A stretch of 64,000 nucleotides of DNA from Apostichopus japonicus (GCF_037975245.1 NC_092577.1:18230398-18294397), one strand, 5' to 3'. Shown: positions 45,479 to 55,324, numbered from the stretch's first letter. Program-made: numbers and translations. The notes: generated by a model not told the origin, from the letters alone.

Positions 45479-46622
45479 AGAAAAGTGGCATTTTTTGAAG
45501 GTTATTGCCAGGATTGGTGTCATGTTGCATGTGTAAATAAATCTTTCGAGTTGCCGCTCTAAATAATCCGTTACATCATCAAAGTTTGGCAAGCAGTTTC
45601 CATACTTCCATACAATTGTCATGAACATTAATGGTGGGCCAAATCCAGACTGAGTCAATATAGCTACAGTAAATGACTATTTATGTTGCTGCGTGTGTAT
45701 ACATTTGTACTGAACACATTCAAAGGGAGCTAACACATAGCACAATAAAATTAATGGCATCATCTAAAATTGTGTACGGAAAAACTTTTTGTTTGCTTCT
45801 TGAAAGGATGGCTCTGGGGCCCCGGGTTCAGCTGTTTTCCACACAGGTTACTTTCCGCTGAACAAATTCTTGTGCGGAAAACAACCCTTTTTTTAACTAA
45901 CCTGTACACTATATTTTTCATCAATTTTAGGATACCAAATTCAGGCAGGATGATGAAAATAACATGAGAAAGTATCAAAGAACGTCGATAAAGGATGATT
46001 AGACTGAGTTCATGTCAGAACAGTTAAGGTGCTTTATTATTTACAGGAGGCTTGGGGTGTTTGTTATTAGGGATTATTTACGAAGTATGAGGCGGTCGGC
46101 GGATAAAAGGGCAAAGGGACGCCCGCGTTATGAAGGATTGAGTATCTAATAAAGTATTCAGACTGCGGTCCGCGTAATGATGGTTTATTTTATTTTTTTT
46201 AAAGGCGGTATCTTTATTGATTTTACCGTCATGTCGCAACGACACATATATTACTTTCTTTAACAAGATATTGTTCAAAAAGTATATTGGCTTGTATTTC
46301 GGAGACCATCCTTAATCTTCCACTGTTTATACTTTTCTGTGAACCCCCTGCTAATCCTTGAACAAAAGCGCAATAGCCAAGTATGATCGGAGTACGGCAA
46401 TGAATAGTGCACAATTAAGTAACAATGCTTGTCATGAGTGTAACCAATAATAGCTTTGGGTACAATTGGAGATGTACAGCAACGTCAATCAACTTGTGTA
46501 AATCATGTTATTATGCAACAATGTTTAACAGGTTATTTCTTCTTCTGTTTGTTTGGTTAATTTTGGGGAAGCTCCTCCGTACCGTTTCACTTTCTTCTTT
46601 TTTTCCACTATATACTTCAGTA
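45479..46622. other. Spacer upstream of the FLYWCH gene, no gene seen
   Basis: No supported coding sequence. It should contain the promoter or 5' exons of the FLYWCH gene, but no clear core promoter motif can be assigned. Confidence 0.4.
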
Positions 46623-46784
46623 ATGGGTCGCAGGGATTTAGCATTGATTCGGTCCCAGCGAAACTTTTACTGGACATGTGCTCCCTGGAAGGAAGAACAA
46701 TGTGATGCCGTCCAGTTGAGAGAGGCTGTTGGGGAGGATGTTGAGCCTATGACAAGTAACGACGAGAGTCATTTGGATGTACAG
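46623..46784 (+). CDS. FLYWCH-type gene, putative exon 1
   Basis: ATG 46623 opens 54 codons (MGRRDLALIRSQRNFYW to ESHLDVQ) ending at donor GTCAGT, phase 0. This joins in frame to the exon at 46901. The segment is acidic at its end and has no domain of its own. The protein begins upstream of the FLYWCH zinc finger. The open frame extends slightly 5' of this ATG, so another start is possible. Confidence 0.55.
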
Positions 46785-46900
46785 GTCAGTTGTAGTGTGA
46801 TATTTATATACCAAACTAAAATCACAAGATCACAACATAATTTCAATGCTTTACACATATATTTCAATGCTTTAAATATATCTTTCAATTTCATACACAG

Positions 46901-47033
46901 GAACAACCAGACCCTACTTCGGACGTTGCCTTGGACACTCCAATTAGGTACACATTCCTAGAAGGCGGCTCAATAAGAGGCAAGAAGAAAGTATTCGACA
47001 GCCTGGGTTACTCCTAAAATTTGAGGAATATAA
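46901..47033 (+). pseudogene. FLYWCH-type gene, exon 2, with in-frame stop
   Basis: The acceptor CATACACAG at 46892-46900 starts an exon encoding RYTFLEGGSIRGKKKVFDSL then GYS. This is the first half of a FLYWCH zinc finger, a DNA- or protein-binding fold. The next codon, where the family normally has an aromatic residue, is TAA (47015-47017). The exon then runs in the correct frame to donor A|GTAAGG at 47034, and its phase 1 end fits the acceptor at 63708 exactly. The gene is therefore either a pseudogene, a polymorphic null or affected by a base error. The intron that follows contains the Polinton. Confidence 0.7.
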
Positions 47034-47167
47034 GTAAGGTAGGCTAAATTCACATGAAGTGCACCATTTTTATGCGTTTACCTATTTTTTAACATGCAAT
47101 GTTTGCCTTTTCTGCAATTCAGATCATTGGAAAATCTAAAAGGCTACCAAACTTCTTAATACGAGGG

Positions 47168-47173
47168 TACATT
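47168..47173. repeat. Polinton left target-site duplication TACATT
   Basis: TACATT immediately outside the left terminus; an identical copy is at 63679-63684. Confidence 0.95.
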
Positions 47174-47733
47174 AGTAGTATAGAGGGCCCCGGATTGCAC
47201 CGGTGCAATCCCAATTTTGGATGTATCTTGATTGTCATAATAGATGTACCCCCTAAGATCACACCCGTGCAATCCCAACTTGTGATGTACCCCGGAAAGA
47301 TGTAGCCATTATGATGGTACCCGTACAATCCCAACTTGTGATGTACCCCCGGTAAGATGTAGCAACTTTGATCGCACACAGTACAATCCCAATGTGTTAT
47401 CGATTGAGATTGCCTGTCACTGAGATGATCACACACACAGTACAATCCCAATTTGTTATCAGTTGAGATTTAGTACAATCCCAATGTGTTATCAGTTGAG
47501 ATTTTCTATCACTGAGATGTGGCCACCAATGATCGCACCCGTGCAATCCCAATTTTTTATCAGTTCAGATTTTCTGTCACTGAGATGTAGCCATCAATGA
47601 TCACACCCGTGTAATCCTACTTTGTAACGGACCCAAATTCCCGATAACTGAGATGTGGCCACCAATGATCGCACCCGTGCAATCCCAATTTTTTATCAGT
47701 TGAGATTTTCTATCACTGAGATGTAGCCATCAA
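47174..47733 (+). repeat. Polinton left TIR, made of ~70-bp tandem units
   Basis: Near-identical to the inverse of the right TIR. The outermost part has the palindrome GGATTGCACCGGTGCAATCC. Inside are repeated units with (C/A)GTGCAATCCCAA, TTATCAGTTGAGATTT and ACTGAGATG(T/G)GGCCACCAA words. The repeated GCAATCCCAA motif would suit multiple binding sites for the element's replication or integration proteins (inference). Confidence 0.9.
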
Positions 47734-47811
47734 TGTTCGCCATAAGTACTGAGTAAGAAGGATCGTCTTTCATGTTATGGGATATATTTACATGCATTGC
47801 TTGGCAATGTG

Positions 47812-47905
47812 ATATATATATATTTATAGATATATATTTATATACATATATTTATAGATATATATTTATATATATATATTTATAGATAGGTAAATAGATA
47901 GATAG
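47812..47905. repeat. TATA/TAGA microsatellite inside the Polinton
   Basis: Alternating TATATATTTATAGA units and GATA steps just inside the left TIR. Confidence 0.9.
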
Positions 47906-47999
47906 ATACATTTGTAATTCAGTCGTGTTGATATAAAGAGAATGTTTTGAGGTCACCGTAGTTTGCACACACACACAAACCTAACATACTAAAACAAAT

Positions 48000-48479
48000 A
48001 TGTTGTTGTGGTCGATAAAAGTCATCGGATATGTTTATTGTTGGTTACGAACCTATTTTAATTTTTATGCAATGGATAATGATACAACGTTGACGGTCAA
48101 TCAACGGGGATTTTCAAGAAGTAAAACGATGAAAAGAATCTATTTGAGTCTAGTGCGCCATCGATTGGGGATATATCAAGATATTGGTAAAAGCGATTAT
48201 ATTGTGCAGAAAGCAATATGCGTTGCTGAGATGGTGAAACAAGAAGCTTCATGGCCCTGGCTTTTAGCGGGACCTCATACTGATAACATGGATGCTTTAT
48301 ACGAGACAGTTCAGCGAGATAATTCACCGACACATATAGTAATATGTCTATATTACGCTATCGAAGTGGAAGTACATAGGAGTCGTTTGGATGCCACTAA
48401 TTATCGATCATGGTTTCCGGTTCTTGTACCGAATCATATAGGACATTGCGATTGGGATAGTTGGGCTAGAGAAATTTGA
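48000..48479 (+). CDS. Polinton left-end gene, hypothetical protein
   Basis: 159 codons from ATG 48000; an internal ATG at 48072 (MDNDTTLTVNQRGF) is an alternative start that would drop a hydrophobic N-terminus. The protein has helices such as SKTMKRIYLSLVRHRLGIYQ and VQKAICVAEMVKQEASWPWL and a Trp-rich C-terminus (HCDWDSWAREI). I recognise no domain. It is one of only two plus-strand genes of the element, lying in the accessory position near the left TIR and reading away from it. Such genes differ between Polinton lineages and often concern host interaction, but no function can be claimed. Confidence 0.6.
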   Translation: MLLWSIKVIGYVYCWLRTYFNFYAMDNDTTLTVNQRGFSRSKTMKRIYLSLVRHRLGIYQDIGKSDYIVQKAICVAEMVKQEASWPWLLAGPHTDNMDALYETVQRDNSPTHIVICLYYAIEVEVHRSRLDATNYRSWFPVLVPNHIGHCDWDSWAREI

Positions 48480-48796
48480 TAGTATATTTTATTTGACTAG
48501 GCTAATGACCCATATTTTTCTCAAGGACATTGGCTTGAAACATACGGCTAATTGGACCGTGAAGGGAACATACGAAGTTGCGGGACTAGTTACGTAATTA
48601 TATACAAACGTAATTGCTCTTATATTGAAAGGGGGGCCAGCATCTTCATTCAAGTGTTTAGAAATATTCCGACTTTAAACGTGTCCGGACATGTTGATTA
48701 TGAGGGTAGTTATCGCCTATAAAAATATCAAGACTACAAATCAACTTAATCATTCCATCAACTGTATTAACCCGGTGTATACTTATACATATCGTT

Positions 48797-50026
48797 ATGG
48801 ACGACAGTCAGGTCTTACCAAAGTTATCGGATGAAGCATACAGTGTCGGCTGGCGTTCTCATTTCAGCTTGAAGGAAAACCGACCATACTTTTTCAATAT
48901 ACAGACGAAGGAATCAAAGTGGGACATACCCATCGTCGAAGAATCTACCATACTCGGAGAGTCTTTTGAAGACACGGAAGCTCAAACAACGCAATATTCA
49001 CCGGAGAATAAACCACCCGAGCCTACCCTACAAGACGATAGCCGAAAATTAGGGAAACCAGACCAACGGCCAATTATTGAATTTGAGAACCGGTTTCCAT
49101 TAGTCGGTAAGCGACACGTTGTGGTTAAACTATTCAAGGGGGTTCCATATATCAATATACGGGAATACCACTGCGACGGGACTAAAAATAAACTTTTGTC
49201 GGGAAAGAAAGGGATTAATTTACGTACAGAGGAATGGAGACAATTATACGAACAAAAGGATCTCATTCATGATTCGATAAGAAAACTGAAGGACGTTAAG
49301 ATTCGCAATGCTTTTGGAAAACCCGAACAACGCCCTATGGGTGAATCTGAGATATGTTTCTCCATCGGAGGTAAGCGGCGAGTTGTAATTAAATGTTTCC
49401 GAGGGTCTCCATACGTTAACATTAGAGAATATTACAGTCACGGCGGTGATAAGCAAAAACAACTCCTACCCGGAAAGAAAGGAATTACTCTCAGGGAAGA
49501 TGAATGGATAAGATTATACAAACAGATGGAACTCATAAAATCTGCCGTAGAGACTTTGAAGCGACCAAAGAAAAAGGATGGTCATACACAAATTGATACG
49601 ATGAAAAACGTTGTAGAATTTATTTTCGCCGCAATGCTCGATGCTATTGTCAATGGTTGCCTGAAGGAAAATTGTGAAGGTTGTTTAGAAAATTATCCCT
49701 CACAACTGGACCATGCCTGCCTAAATTACGGATATATCGAAAATCTCAATGACGCCTACTTCAAAGATTTTCATCACCTAATACAAGACGAATGGGTCGT
49801 TGGAGCTGCGCGAGAATACCTGAACAATACCATCGATGTCAACACGTTGAAGACGACGGTTGAAAATATTCGCAAACAGTGGGGGTGTACACCACAACTG
49901 GCGTGCGATGCAATGGAGAAGTCCAAGCTGGAAGAAATTGTCCGAGATAAACTGCAAACGGACTTTGTTGCGAGGTGGTTGGGTCAAGTTGATTATAATT
50001 CTATAGAAATATCGTATACATTGTAA
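48797..50026 (+). CDS. Polinton accessory protein: WW domain, two PC4-like domains, Cys/His C-terminus
   Basis: 409 codons from ATG 48797. Residues ~17-45 form a WW domain (VGWRSHF...YFFNIQTKESKWDIP) with both Trp and the Tyr-Phe-Asn core. Residues ~95-155 and ~185-250 are two copies of a PC4-like fold: GKRHVVVKLFKGVPYINIRE then KKGINLRTEEW, and KRRVVIKCFRGSPYVNIRE then GKKGITLREDEW. PC4 proteins bind single-stranded or melted DNA and act in transcription or replication. The C-terminal ~140 residues are helical with a CEGCLENYPSQLDHACL cluster. The gene is convergent with the protease gene. A role as an element-encoded DNA-binding regulator is inferred. The combination of WW with a PC4 tandem is unusual. 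Confidence 0.8.
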   Translation: MDDSQVLPKLSDEAYSVGWRSHFSLKENRPYFFNIQTKESKWDIPIVEESTILGESFEDTEAQTTQYSPENKPPEPTLQDDSRKLGKPDQRPIIEFENRFPLVGKRHVVVKLFKGVPYINIREYHCDGTKNKLLSGKKGINLRTEEWRQLYEQKDLIHDSIRKLKDVKIRNAFGKPEQRPMGESEICFSIGGKRRVVIKCFRGSPYVNIREYYSHGGDKQKQLLPGKKGITLREDEWIRLYKQMELIKSAVETLKRPKKKDGHTQIDTMKNVVEFIFAAMLDAIVNGCLKENCEGCLENYPSQLDHACLNYGYIENLNDAYFKDFHHLIQDEWVVGAAREYLNNTIDVNTLKTTVENIRKQWGCTPQLACDAMEKSKLEEIVRDKLQTDFVARWLGQVDYNSIEISYTL

Positions 50027-50240
50027 TAAGTTATATCAAAGTATGGTGTTTGGGTTTAATTGACATTACCAATTTGAATTGACAAAATAACACTTTAAAT
50101 ATAAAGAAGAAGAAAAATATATTACATTTTTGTTTTCATTTTATTTCTATATATTATCACGATTCATATGTATCCCGAATACCAACTGCTAAGATTGTTA
50201 AAACCATCACCGTAAAAATTAATATCAAGTTAGTTAAATG
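50027..50240. terminator. Convergent intergenic region, likely shared 3' ends
   Basis: 214 AT-rich bases between the ends of a plus gene and the minus capsid/protease block. TTTATTTC-type and AATAT-rich text is present, but I cannot single out one polyadenylation signal per strand. Confidence 0.35.
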
Positions 50241-50756
50241 TCATTTGAGTCCAGAGGTCGCCGTCTGACAGCCTTTTGAAGTCCTATGCATTGGATATTC
50301 TATACACGGAAAATGTCGATCAATGAATCCGTACACCATCGTATCGTTGATTTCAGATCGTGGGGTAAACCACGAGGTAATATTCTCCATACTCAGACCT
50401 CTGCTTTTGTGTAACAAATAGAAAATAACGTATTGTCCACAAACCGTAGAATATAAACCCTGTAGACTTTTATCATTAAAACGTTGGTTGTAACAGTTTC
50501 GATCTAAAAACGTTTGTATTTCCGGCGTTAAAGGTGGTAGCCCGTATGAATCAAAATATTCGCCATGGTTATCCTTTGAAATGAAAATAGCAACCCAATG
50601 AGCTCCTGGCAGATAACTCGGATCTGTATTAACCACTATTGCACATGGGAGGTTTGGTTCAAAATCGTTCAAGTGGTCGGAAGGGAAAACTCCTTGGAAA
50701 TAAGGGTTGGAAAATGTATCAATACGCAAAGCGTGTGCGATTTGATTAGAATCCAT
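50241..50756 (-). CDS. Adenain-like cysteine protease (Polinton PRO)
   Basis: 171 codons. The catalytic triad order of the adenoviral/Ulp1-type C5-like protease is visible: His53 in GAHWVAIF, Asp69 in GEYFDSYG, the oxyanion Gln99 in SLQG, and Cys106 in TVCGQYVIFYLLHKSRG. In related viruses and Polintons it matures capsid proteins. The length is about that of adenain minus a C-terminal tail. It lies 11 bp downstream of the capsid gene on the same strand, consistent with a late morphogenesis block. All key residues are present, so it looks functional. Confidence 0.93.
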   Translation of the reverse strand: MDSNQIAHALRIDTFSNPYFQGVFPSDHLNDFEPNLPCAIVVNTDPSYLPGAHWVAIFISKDNHGEYFDSYGLPPLTPEIQTFLDRNCYNQRFNDKSLQGLYSTVCGQYVIFYLLHKSRGLSMENITSWFTPRSEINDTMVYGFIDRHFPCIEYPMHRTSKGCQTATSGLK

Positions 50757-50767
50757 CGCTTGGAATC

Positions 50768-52102
50768 TTAACTACTGTAATCGAACAAAACATTACGCGC
50801 TCGGTCTATCTCTATGATATTATCAAGCTCCGCGTAAACAATAACATTTATCGTGGTTGTCAAAGGTTTGTTAAACTGTAATTCCATACGAAGGTTTCCT
50901 TGCTTTACGAGATTAAAATGTCCTCCGGAGGACAAGTCTGGAGTTAGGTCGAATGCGTACAGTGTGTAACCTTTGGAGTATTCTTCTCGACTGATTGCGT
51001 TTCCTTCGTCGTGATTGGCTTTATCTGTCCCTGAAAACAGGGTGTGGTATGCTCTGATATAGGTCCCATCAGAAGCTGCTCCAAAGTTTGGTTTCAGTGG
51101 TTTATGTGGGATTTGTTCGCCATCCAAGTAAACGGCTAAGAAGTTTGCTCCAAAGTGGTTAAAATTGAAGGGGTTTTGCTGATACGAGCCATTGAACGCC
51201 GTGTTACGGACGCAACCGACAATCACTCTCTTAGGTAACTGTCCTAAGAAAATGTGATCTTGCACAAACGACATATTCCCGACTGGGACCGATAACATTT
51301 TGGTTACAACCCGTCTTACGGGGTATTTAGCGGTAGATTTCTCAAGGGCCCGTTCGTGTCCAAGAGAGACAGCGGGGTTCAACTTCACTTTCCGAACAAA
51401 CAAAGACGCATCTATGATAATGACTTTATATTTCTCGTCGGCATCCCCAGACATCAGACAAAATTCATCTTTGCTCCTAATCAGTTTTAGTTTCATAGTA
51501 ACGCCATTTAATAAATATTTTTCTTGAAAGAAGATATCGCTGTGGATACATCCGAGCATATCAACCGTCTTACTCTCATTAATGAAAGAGTGTCGTTTTT
51601 TCAATCCGAAGTTCACGACGTCATCGGTTGCTAATGGGCTTGGTTCATCCATCCTCCCCGCGGTATCTTTATAGAATAGACCCGAAGTCAAATAACTTTG
51701 TTTCGCCTCTGATCCATAACTCAATAAAGTTTCGATCATTGCCCGATAAGGATATGTCGGGGTGGATGTTGAGATTAACCGCTCGTTTAGTGACACGTCA
51801 ACTTGACTAAATAAAGATTGTATAAACAGATTGACTGGGCCAACTGATGATGTATTCGCAAGATCATCACCATTTGCTTGAGTTATTTTAGCCTTGACGT
51901 ACAGCTGCGTTTGTGCCAAATCGATATACTCCTCTCCCGACCCTGATATGTTAAATTCGAGCGCTCCATTATCTGTAATATTTGCAATTGGGTGATACTC
52001 TATCCATTGCCCCTTCTCGATACTTGTCTGCGTGGGAGGTAGGACAAACAAGTCCAATTCTGACTTCGTACACTCACAGGAATGATCATGTAGCAGCGAC
52101 AT
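50768..52102 (-). CDS. Major capsid protein, double jelly-roll type (Polinton PY / F54H12.2-like)
   Basis: 444 codons. The N-terminal text LDLFVLPPTQTSIEKGQW then EYHPIANITDNG and EYIDLAQTQLYVKAKI, followed by LFIQSLFSQVDVSLNERLIS, TYPYRAMIETLLSYG and LTSGLFYKDTAG, is the hallmark of the Polinton major capsid family (C. elegans F54H12.2-like proteins). The C-terminal half contains the second barrel with YPVRRVVTKMLSVPVGN and a closing INVIVYAELDNIIEIDRAR. It would form hexon-like trimers of an icosahedral shell. The frame is fully open and of usual to slightly short length. Neighbours are protease, a basic protein and the penton-like protein. Confidence 0.95.
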   Translation of the reverse strand: MSLLHDHSCECTKSELDLFVLPPTQTSIEKGQWIEYHPIANITDNGALEFNISGSGEEYIDLAQTQLYVKAKITQANGDDLANTSSVGPVNLFIQSLFSQVDVSLNERLISTSTPTYPYRAMIETLLSYGSEAKQSYLTSGLFYKDTAGRMDEPSPLATDDVVNFGLKKRHSFINESKTVDMLGCIHSDIFFQEKYLLNGVTMKLKLIRSKDEFCLMSGDADEKYKVIIIDASLFVRKVKLNPAVSLGHERALEKSTAKYPVRRVVTKMLSVPVGNMSFVQDHIFLGQLPKRVIVGCVRNTAFNGSYQQNPFNFNHFGANFLAVYLDGEQIPHKPLKPNFGAASDGTYIRAYHTLFSGTDKANHDEGNAISREEYSKGYTLYAFDLTPDLSSGGHFNLVKQGNLRMELQFNKPLTTTINVIVYAELDNIIEIDRARNVLFDYSS

Positions 52103-52114
52103 AGTGCTTTGTGT

Positions 52115-52528
52115 CTAATCAAAAATATCTCGAGACCTCTTCGCTACCTTGGTTTGTTTGTTTCTGACTGATGATGACGACCGCTTGCGCTTTTTAACTG
52201 CTAATGAACCACTCACACGGGAGACGGTTTTTTTAGCTACTCTCTTTCCGGCTGCGATACCTCTGGTCCTCGCAGATTGTCTCACCGATCTTCCGTCCAG
52301 AACATCACCAGCAATTTCAACACCTGTGCGCAATGCTTCTTTTCCTAACGCTGTAGCCCCCCTTTTAAGAAGGGGTACCGCTGATCGAAATAAACCGCCC
52401 AGTATGTTACCAAGGCCATGTCCTCTTTGAGCTCTTGCGCCGTGAAAGACTGGTAAACCATTGCCCACCTGATTAAGATAATAGTGTTCGTAGTCACGTG
52501 GACTACTGTGAAATTGCGATCTAGGCAT
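52115..52528 (-). CDS. Small basic virion-type protein of the Polinton
   Basis: 137 codons, 12 bp upstream of the capsid gene on the same strand. It has an N-terminal YYLNQVGNGLPVFHGARAQR segment, then a Gly-rich hydrophobic stretch (GHGLGNILGGLFRSAVPLL) and a Lys/Arg-rich tail (SLAVKKRKRSSSSVRNKQ). This composition and position recall adenovirus-like core or membrane-active minor proteins, and similar proteins recur in Polintons and adintoviruses. The exact role (DNA condensation, cement or membrane lysis) is not determined by sequence. It is probably a substrate of the adjacent protease, but I did not identify a certain cleavage site. Confidence 0.75.
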   Translation of the reverse strand: MPRSQFHSSPRDYEHYYLNQVGNGLPVFHGARAQRGHGLGNILGGLFRSAVPLLKRGATALGKEALRTGVEIAGDVLDGRSVRQSARTRGIAAGKRVAKKTVSRVSGSLAVKKRKRSSSSVRNKQTKVAKRSRDIFD

Positions 52529-52544
52529 GATGAAATTTAATTTT

Positions 52545-53273
52545 TCAAATAAATTGAGGTGCTCTACGTAGTCTGAAATGTAGTGTCACGATGACATTAC
52601 CTCGTACGAATGGTATATTTCGACCTGTGTTATCCCTTATATCGAGTTCTATAGTATCGATATATTTCTGTTTGATAGGATGATAGTAAATATTACTGAA
52701 AATCGAACTTACATCATCTCCAAATTTGCCAGTGACATTGATTACGCGGAGCAGGGCTACTTTTGAATGACCCACGGCGTGAGGTTCTACAATATCACAA
52801 TAAACGTACAAATTATGAATGTGTTTCATATCTAGGGGGTTGTCTATCGTGAGGCTCTCCGAAACCGTAGTCGTCGTTTTGAACCCTAGGATTTCCGCAA
52901 GTCTTCCTCGAAATCTCACTTGACAGTTCTCATCGAGTTCAATGCGTAATCTCCTAGTTTTCCCGTTATAGATATATCGAATTTTTCTGGGGTAATTAGT
53001 TGCCAATGCTGCAACTAGTGATGCTGTGTCCTCATAAAAACCCGGGTCGATTGTTTTGCTCCACCACTGGTGGCCATTAACAGTATAAGAATATTTGATG
53101 AATTTATCGATGTTATACCATTGATGCGGATATATCATTTCTGCTAATCCCACTTCCCATTCTCCTTCTAAAGAAATCGGCTGTGGAAGTTTCACGCGGT
53201 AATTCGTCAATGTATTGTTTGGGTACACAGTCGGTGAGCTGTTGCTCGGTAACGTTACATAAAAAGAAGCCAT
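52545..53273 (-). CDS. Minor capsid/penton-like protein, single jelly roll (Polinton PX)
   Basis: 242 codons beginning MASFYVTLPSNSSPTVYPNN and continuing LTNYRVKLPQPISLEGEWEV then GLAEMIYPHQWYNI. This N-terminus is typical of the Polinton penton-like protein, which starts with a strand pair around the words YPxNT and a conserved G-LxE. Beta-rich text follows to a final NVIVTLHFRLRR strand. It would occupy fivefold vertices. The gene is complete and lies 16 bp upstream of the basic protein, on the same strand. Confidence 0.88.
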   Translation of the reverse strand: MASFYVTLPSNSSPTVYPNNTLTNYRVKLPQPISLEGEWEVGLAEMIYPHQWYNIDKFIKYSYTVNGHQWWSKTIDPGFYEDTASLVAALATNYPRKIRYIYNGKTRRLRIELDENCQVRFRGRLAEILGFKTTTTVSESLTIDNPLDMKHIHNLYVYCDIVEPHAVGHSKVALLRVINVTGKFGDDVSSIFSNIYYHPIKQKYIDTIELDIRDNTGRNIPFVRGNVIVTLHFRLRRAPQFI

Positions 53274-53327
53274 GTTACTCTCATTAACTTCGTAGCAAAA
53301 TGATCAGTTCAAACAAAATCATTACCT

Positions 53328-54414
53328 TTAAATATTCTCAAATTTGTAGACATCTTTTACCCAACTATTGAACTTAGAAGGGTACCCTTGCCACTTTACA
53401 AAAAATTCCTTCACACCCTTTCTAGTGCGACGTCTTATTATTTTTTCGATGCGATATATATGATCTTTTTTCGACACCTTTTGTAATTCGTGTTCATAAA
53501 AAGTACCTTTGATGGGTTCTCCGTCATAATCCTTGATTCTATATACTGGGGGGTTACGTGGAATTCTTTCCGGTACGGTGAACACTTCTTCCGTCCACTG
53601 AGGTAAGTAACTTTTACGGAAAGGCTGCGTTGTCATACTGATGCGAACTGGGTCCTCAACATTGAATCTGAAGCTTTCTTTCGATATATCTTCGTTCAGC
53701 CCGTATAATTTTTGCCAAACTTTTTCCTGATTGTTACGATTTACATCTAGTGGAGCAATACCTATACTACGATGAATGCGTCCATTGTAACCTTCGAGGA
53801 ACTTGTCCAATACATTAACAAAAACGCGTGTACCGTTTGCGGTAAAGTATCTCCACATTTTTGTTTTCAGAGTGCGATTGAATCGTTCTACTATCGAAGC
53901 TTTGGTCTCGTTGTTGGTTGTAAAAAAACGAACTTTATTAGCACGAAGAAATCTTTGAAAGTGCTGGTTTGTGAATTCACTTCCCTTATCCGTTTGTAAT
54001 GTGACGGGTTTGCGATGCTGCTCGTCAAATATTGATCGGAACGCATGGGCGATGCTTTTCCCCGTTTTAGTTTGCAGTGGTCTAGCCCATGCAAATTTCG
54101 AGAAGATATCTATACAGGTTAGAATATATCTGGAACCTTTATTATGCTTTGCGAAGGAGGAAACGTCGACTAAATCTGCCTGCCATTGACTGTCTATTCC
54201 GGATACGATAACTCGATTACGTCTGAATTTTTTTTCGGGAGGGCTTGTGTAAAGTGTATGTATCTCGGCTACTCAACCACTCTTTGATATCTGACGCCCT
54301 GATTTTCCGACCATCATTCTTCGCGGCTTGCTGAATTGCACCAACACCACCGAAAGCAGCGGGATGAGAAGGATCGTAATATAGATTTTCTAGATACTCC
54401 TCCATCTGTCGCAT
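53328..54414 (-). pseudogene. Retroviral-type integrase with C-terminal chromodomain, one frameshift
   Basis: The likely start is ATG at 54414 or 54405 (MEEYLENLYYDPSHPAAFGG). The N-terminal Polinton integrase segment ends DTYTLHKPSRKK. The rve catalytic core follows with the DDE triad: the first Asp in WQADLVDV, the second in LQTDKGSEF, and Glu in IVERFNRTLK, about 33 residues after the second Asp. The C-terminus has a chromodomain (YRIEKIIRRRTRKG then FFVKWQGYP and SKFNSWV). The two parts are out of register by one base at an eight-T run (54228-54235 on plus). This may be a real indel or a homopolymer error. The enzyme would make the 6-bp TSD. Apart from the shift no stop interrupts it. Confidence 0.92.
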
Positions 54415-54558
54415 CGATGACGCGAACCGAGCTCCCACAACACGCCGACGGACAGAACACTTTGTGTAGCGATAATGTCAATGATATCCCACTCCCTGGC
54501 CAACAACCCATGATGAAGGTTCAAACAAAACTAAAAAGAGGGTAATGTTTCATTTCCT

Positions 54559-55317
54559 TTAATACCTTTCCCATTGTTTCCTTTTTTTCCGATTTTTCAG
54601 AGGAGAGGATTTTTGCCTTTTATAGGGTAAATGGTACGCCGAACTGTATAACGCATTCTCATCGTTGATAGCTTCTGAGTGTTCAGGGGGTGAGGGCTGT
54701 CTTCGACGGAGTGTATGTTGATCTTCTTTACTCATCCATTGAGTAATTTCCCGCCAACGACCTGGGTTACCAATGAGTTCGTGGGGGATATTAAGTTCGG
54801 CTAAAGCTTTAGAAAAATCAACGATACCGATAGTTGGGGATAAAGATTTTCTCTTCCGCAACACTTCATTCATTAAATCAATCATATTCGACCCTTTTAT
54901 AGTTCGATTGTCAATAACTAACTCCCCTTTATTGTTCCAGCTAAGTATGTTATCGTTAGACATAATCTTCTTCATTAGTTGTTCTGCTTTATTTTTTAAA
55001 CCTTTAGGGATACTCTCTAGCACATCTTGTTCAAGAGTGTTTGGCGCACTCCTTTCAGGGGAAGTTTCCGATTGTTCGGGAATCACGCGGACTGTTGGTG
55101 GTGTGTTAGCCTTTGCGTCGTATGTCATGTAACGTTGTAATAAATCACTGTACCGTTTCATTTTAGCTGTATCATCGAGGTTTTTATCTGTCAACACCGA
55201 GGATAGATTTTCTTCGAGTAGCTGCATTTTAGATCTTTCCGGTGCCGGCGTTGGAGTCGATTGTATACGATTAAGATAATCGGGTGAAACTAGAACAAGT
55301 TTCTTCGTGTGTTCCAT
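54559..55317 (-). CDS. Polinton hypothetical protein (252 aa)
   Basis: The protein starts MEHTKKLVLVSPDYLNRI. It has a helical N-terminal half (LLEENLSSVLTDKNLDDTAK then MKRYSDLLQRYMTYDAKA), a middle region around KNKAEQLMKKIMSNDNILSW and NNKGELVIDNRTIKGSNMID, and a basic C-terminus with KNRKKRKQWERY. A similar gene of comparable length occurs in many Polintons between integrase and ATPase. Its role is unknown. A nuclear or DNA-linked function would suit the basic tail, but this is inference. Confidence 0.75.
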   Translation of the reverse strand: MEHTKKLVLVSPDYLNRIQSTPTPAPERSKMQLLEENLSSVLTDKNLDDTAKMKRYSDLLQRYMTYDAKANTPPTVRVIPEQSETSPERSAPNTLEQDVLESIPKGLKNKAEQLMKKIMSNDNILSWNNKGELVIDNRTIKGSNMIDLMNEVLRKRKSLSPTIGIVDFSKALAELNIPHELIGNPGRWREITQWMSKEDQHTLRRRQPSPPEHSEAINDENALYSSAYHLPYKRQKSSPLKNRKKRKQWERY

Positions 55318-55324
55318 TTTATTC

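Noticed and set aside
54217-54511. Separate small genes upstream of the integrase core
   Set aside because: The open stretch is the integrase N-terminus offset by one base at the T8 run; other frames there are shadows.
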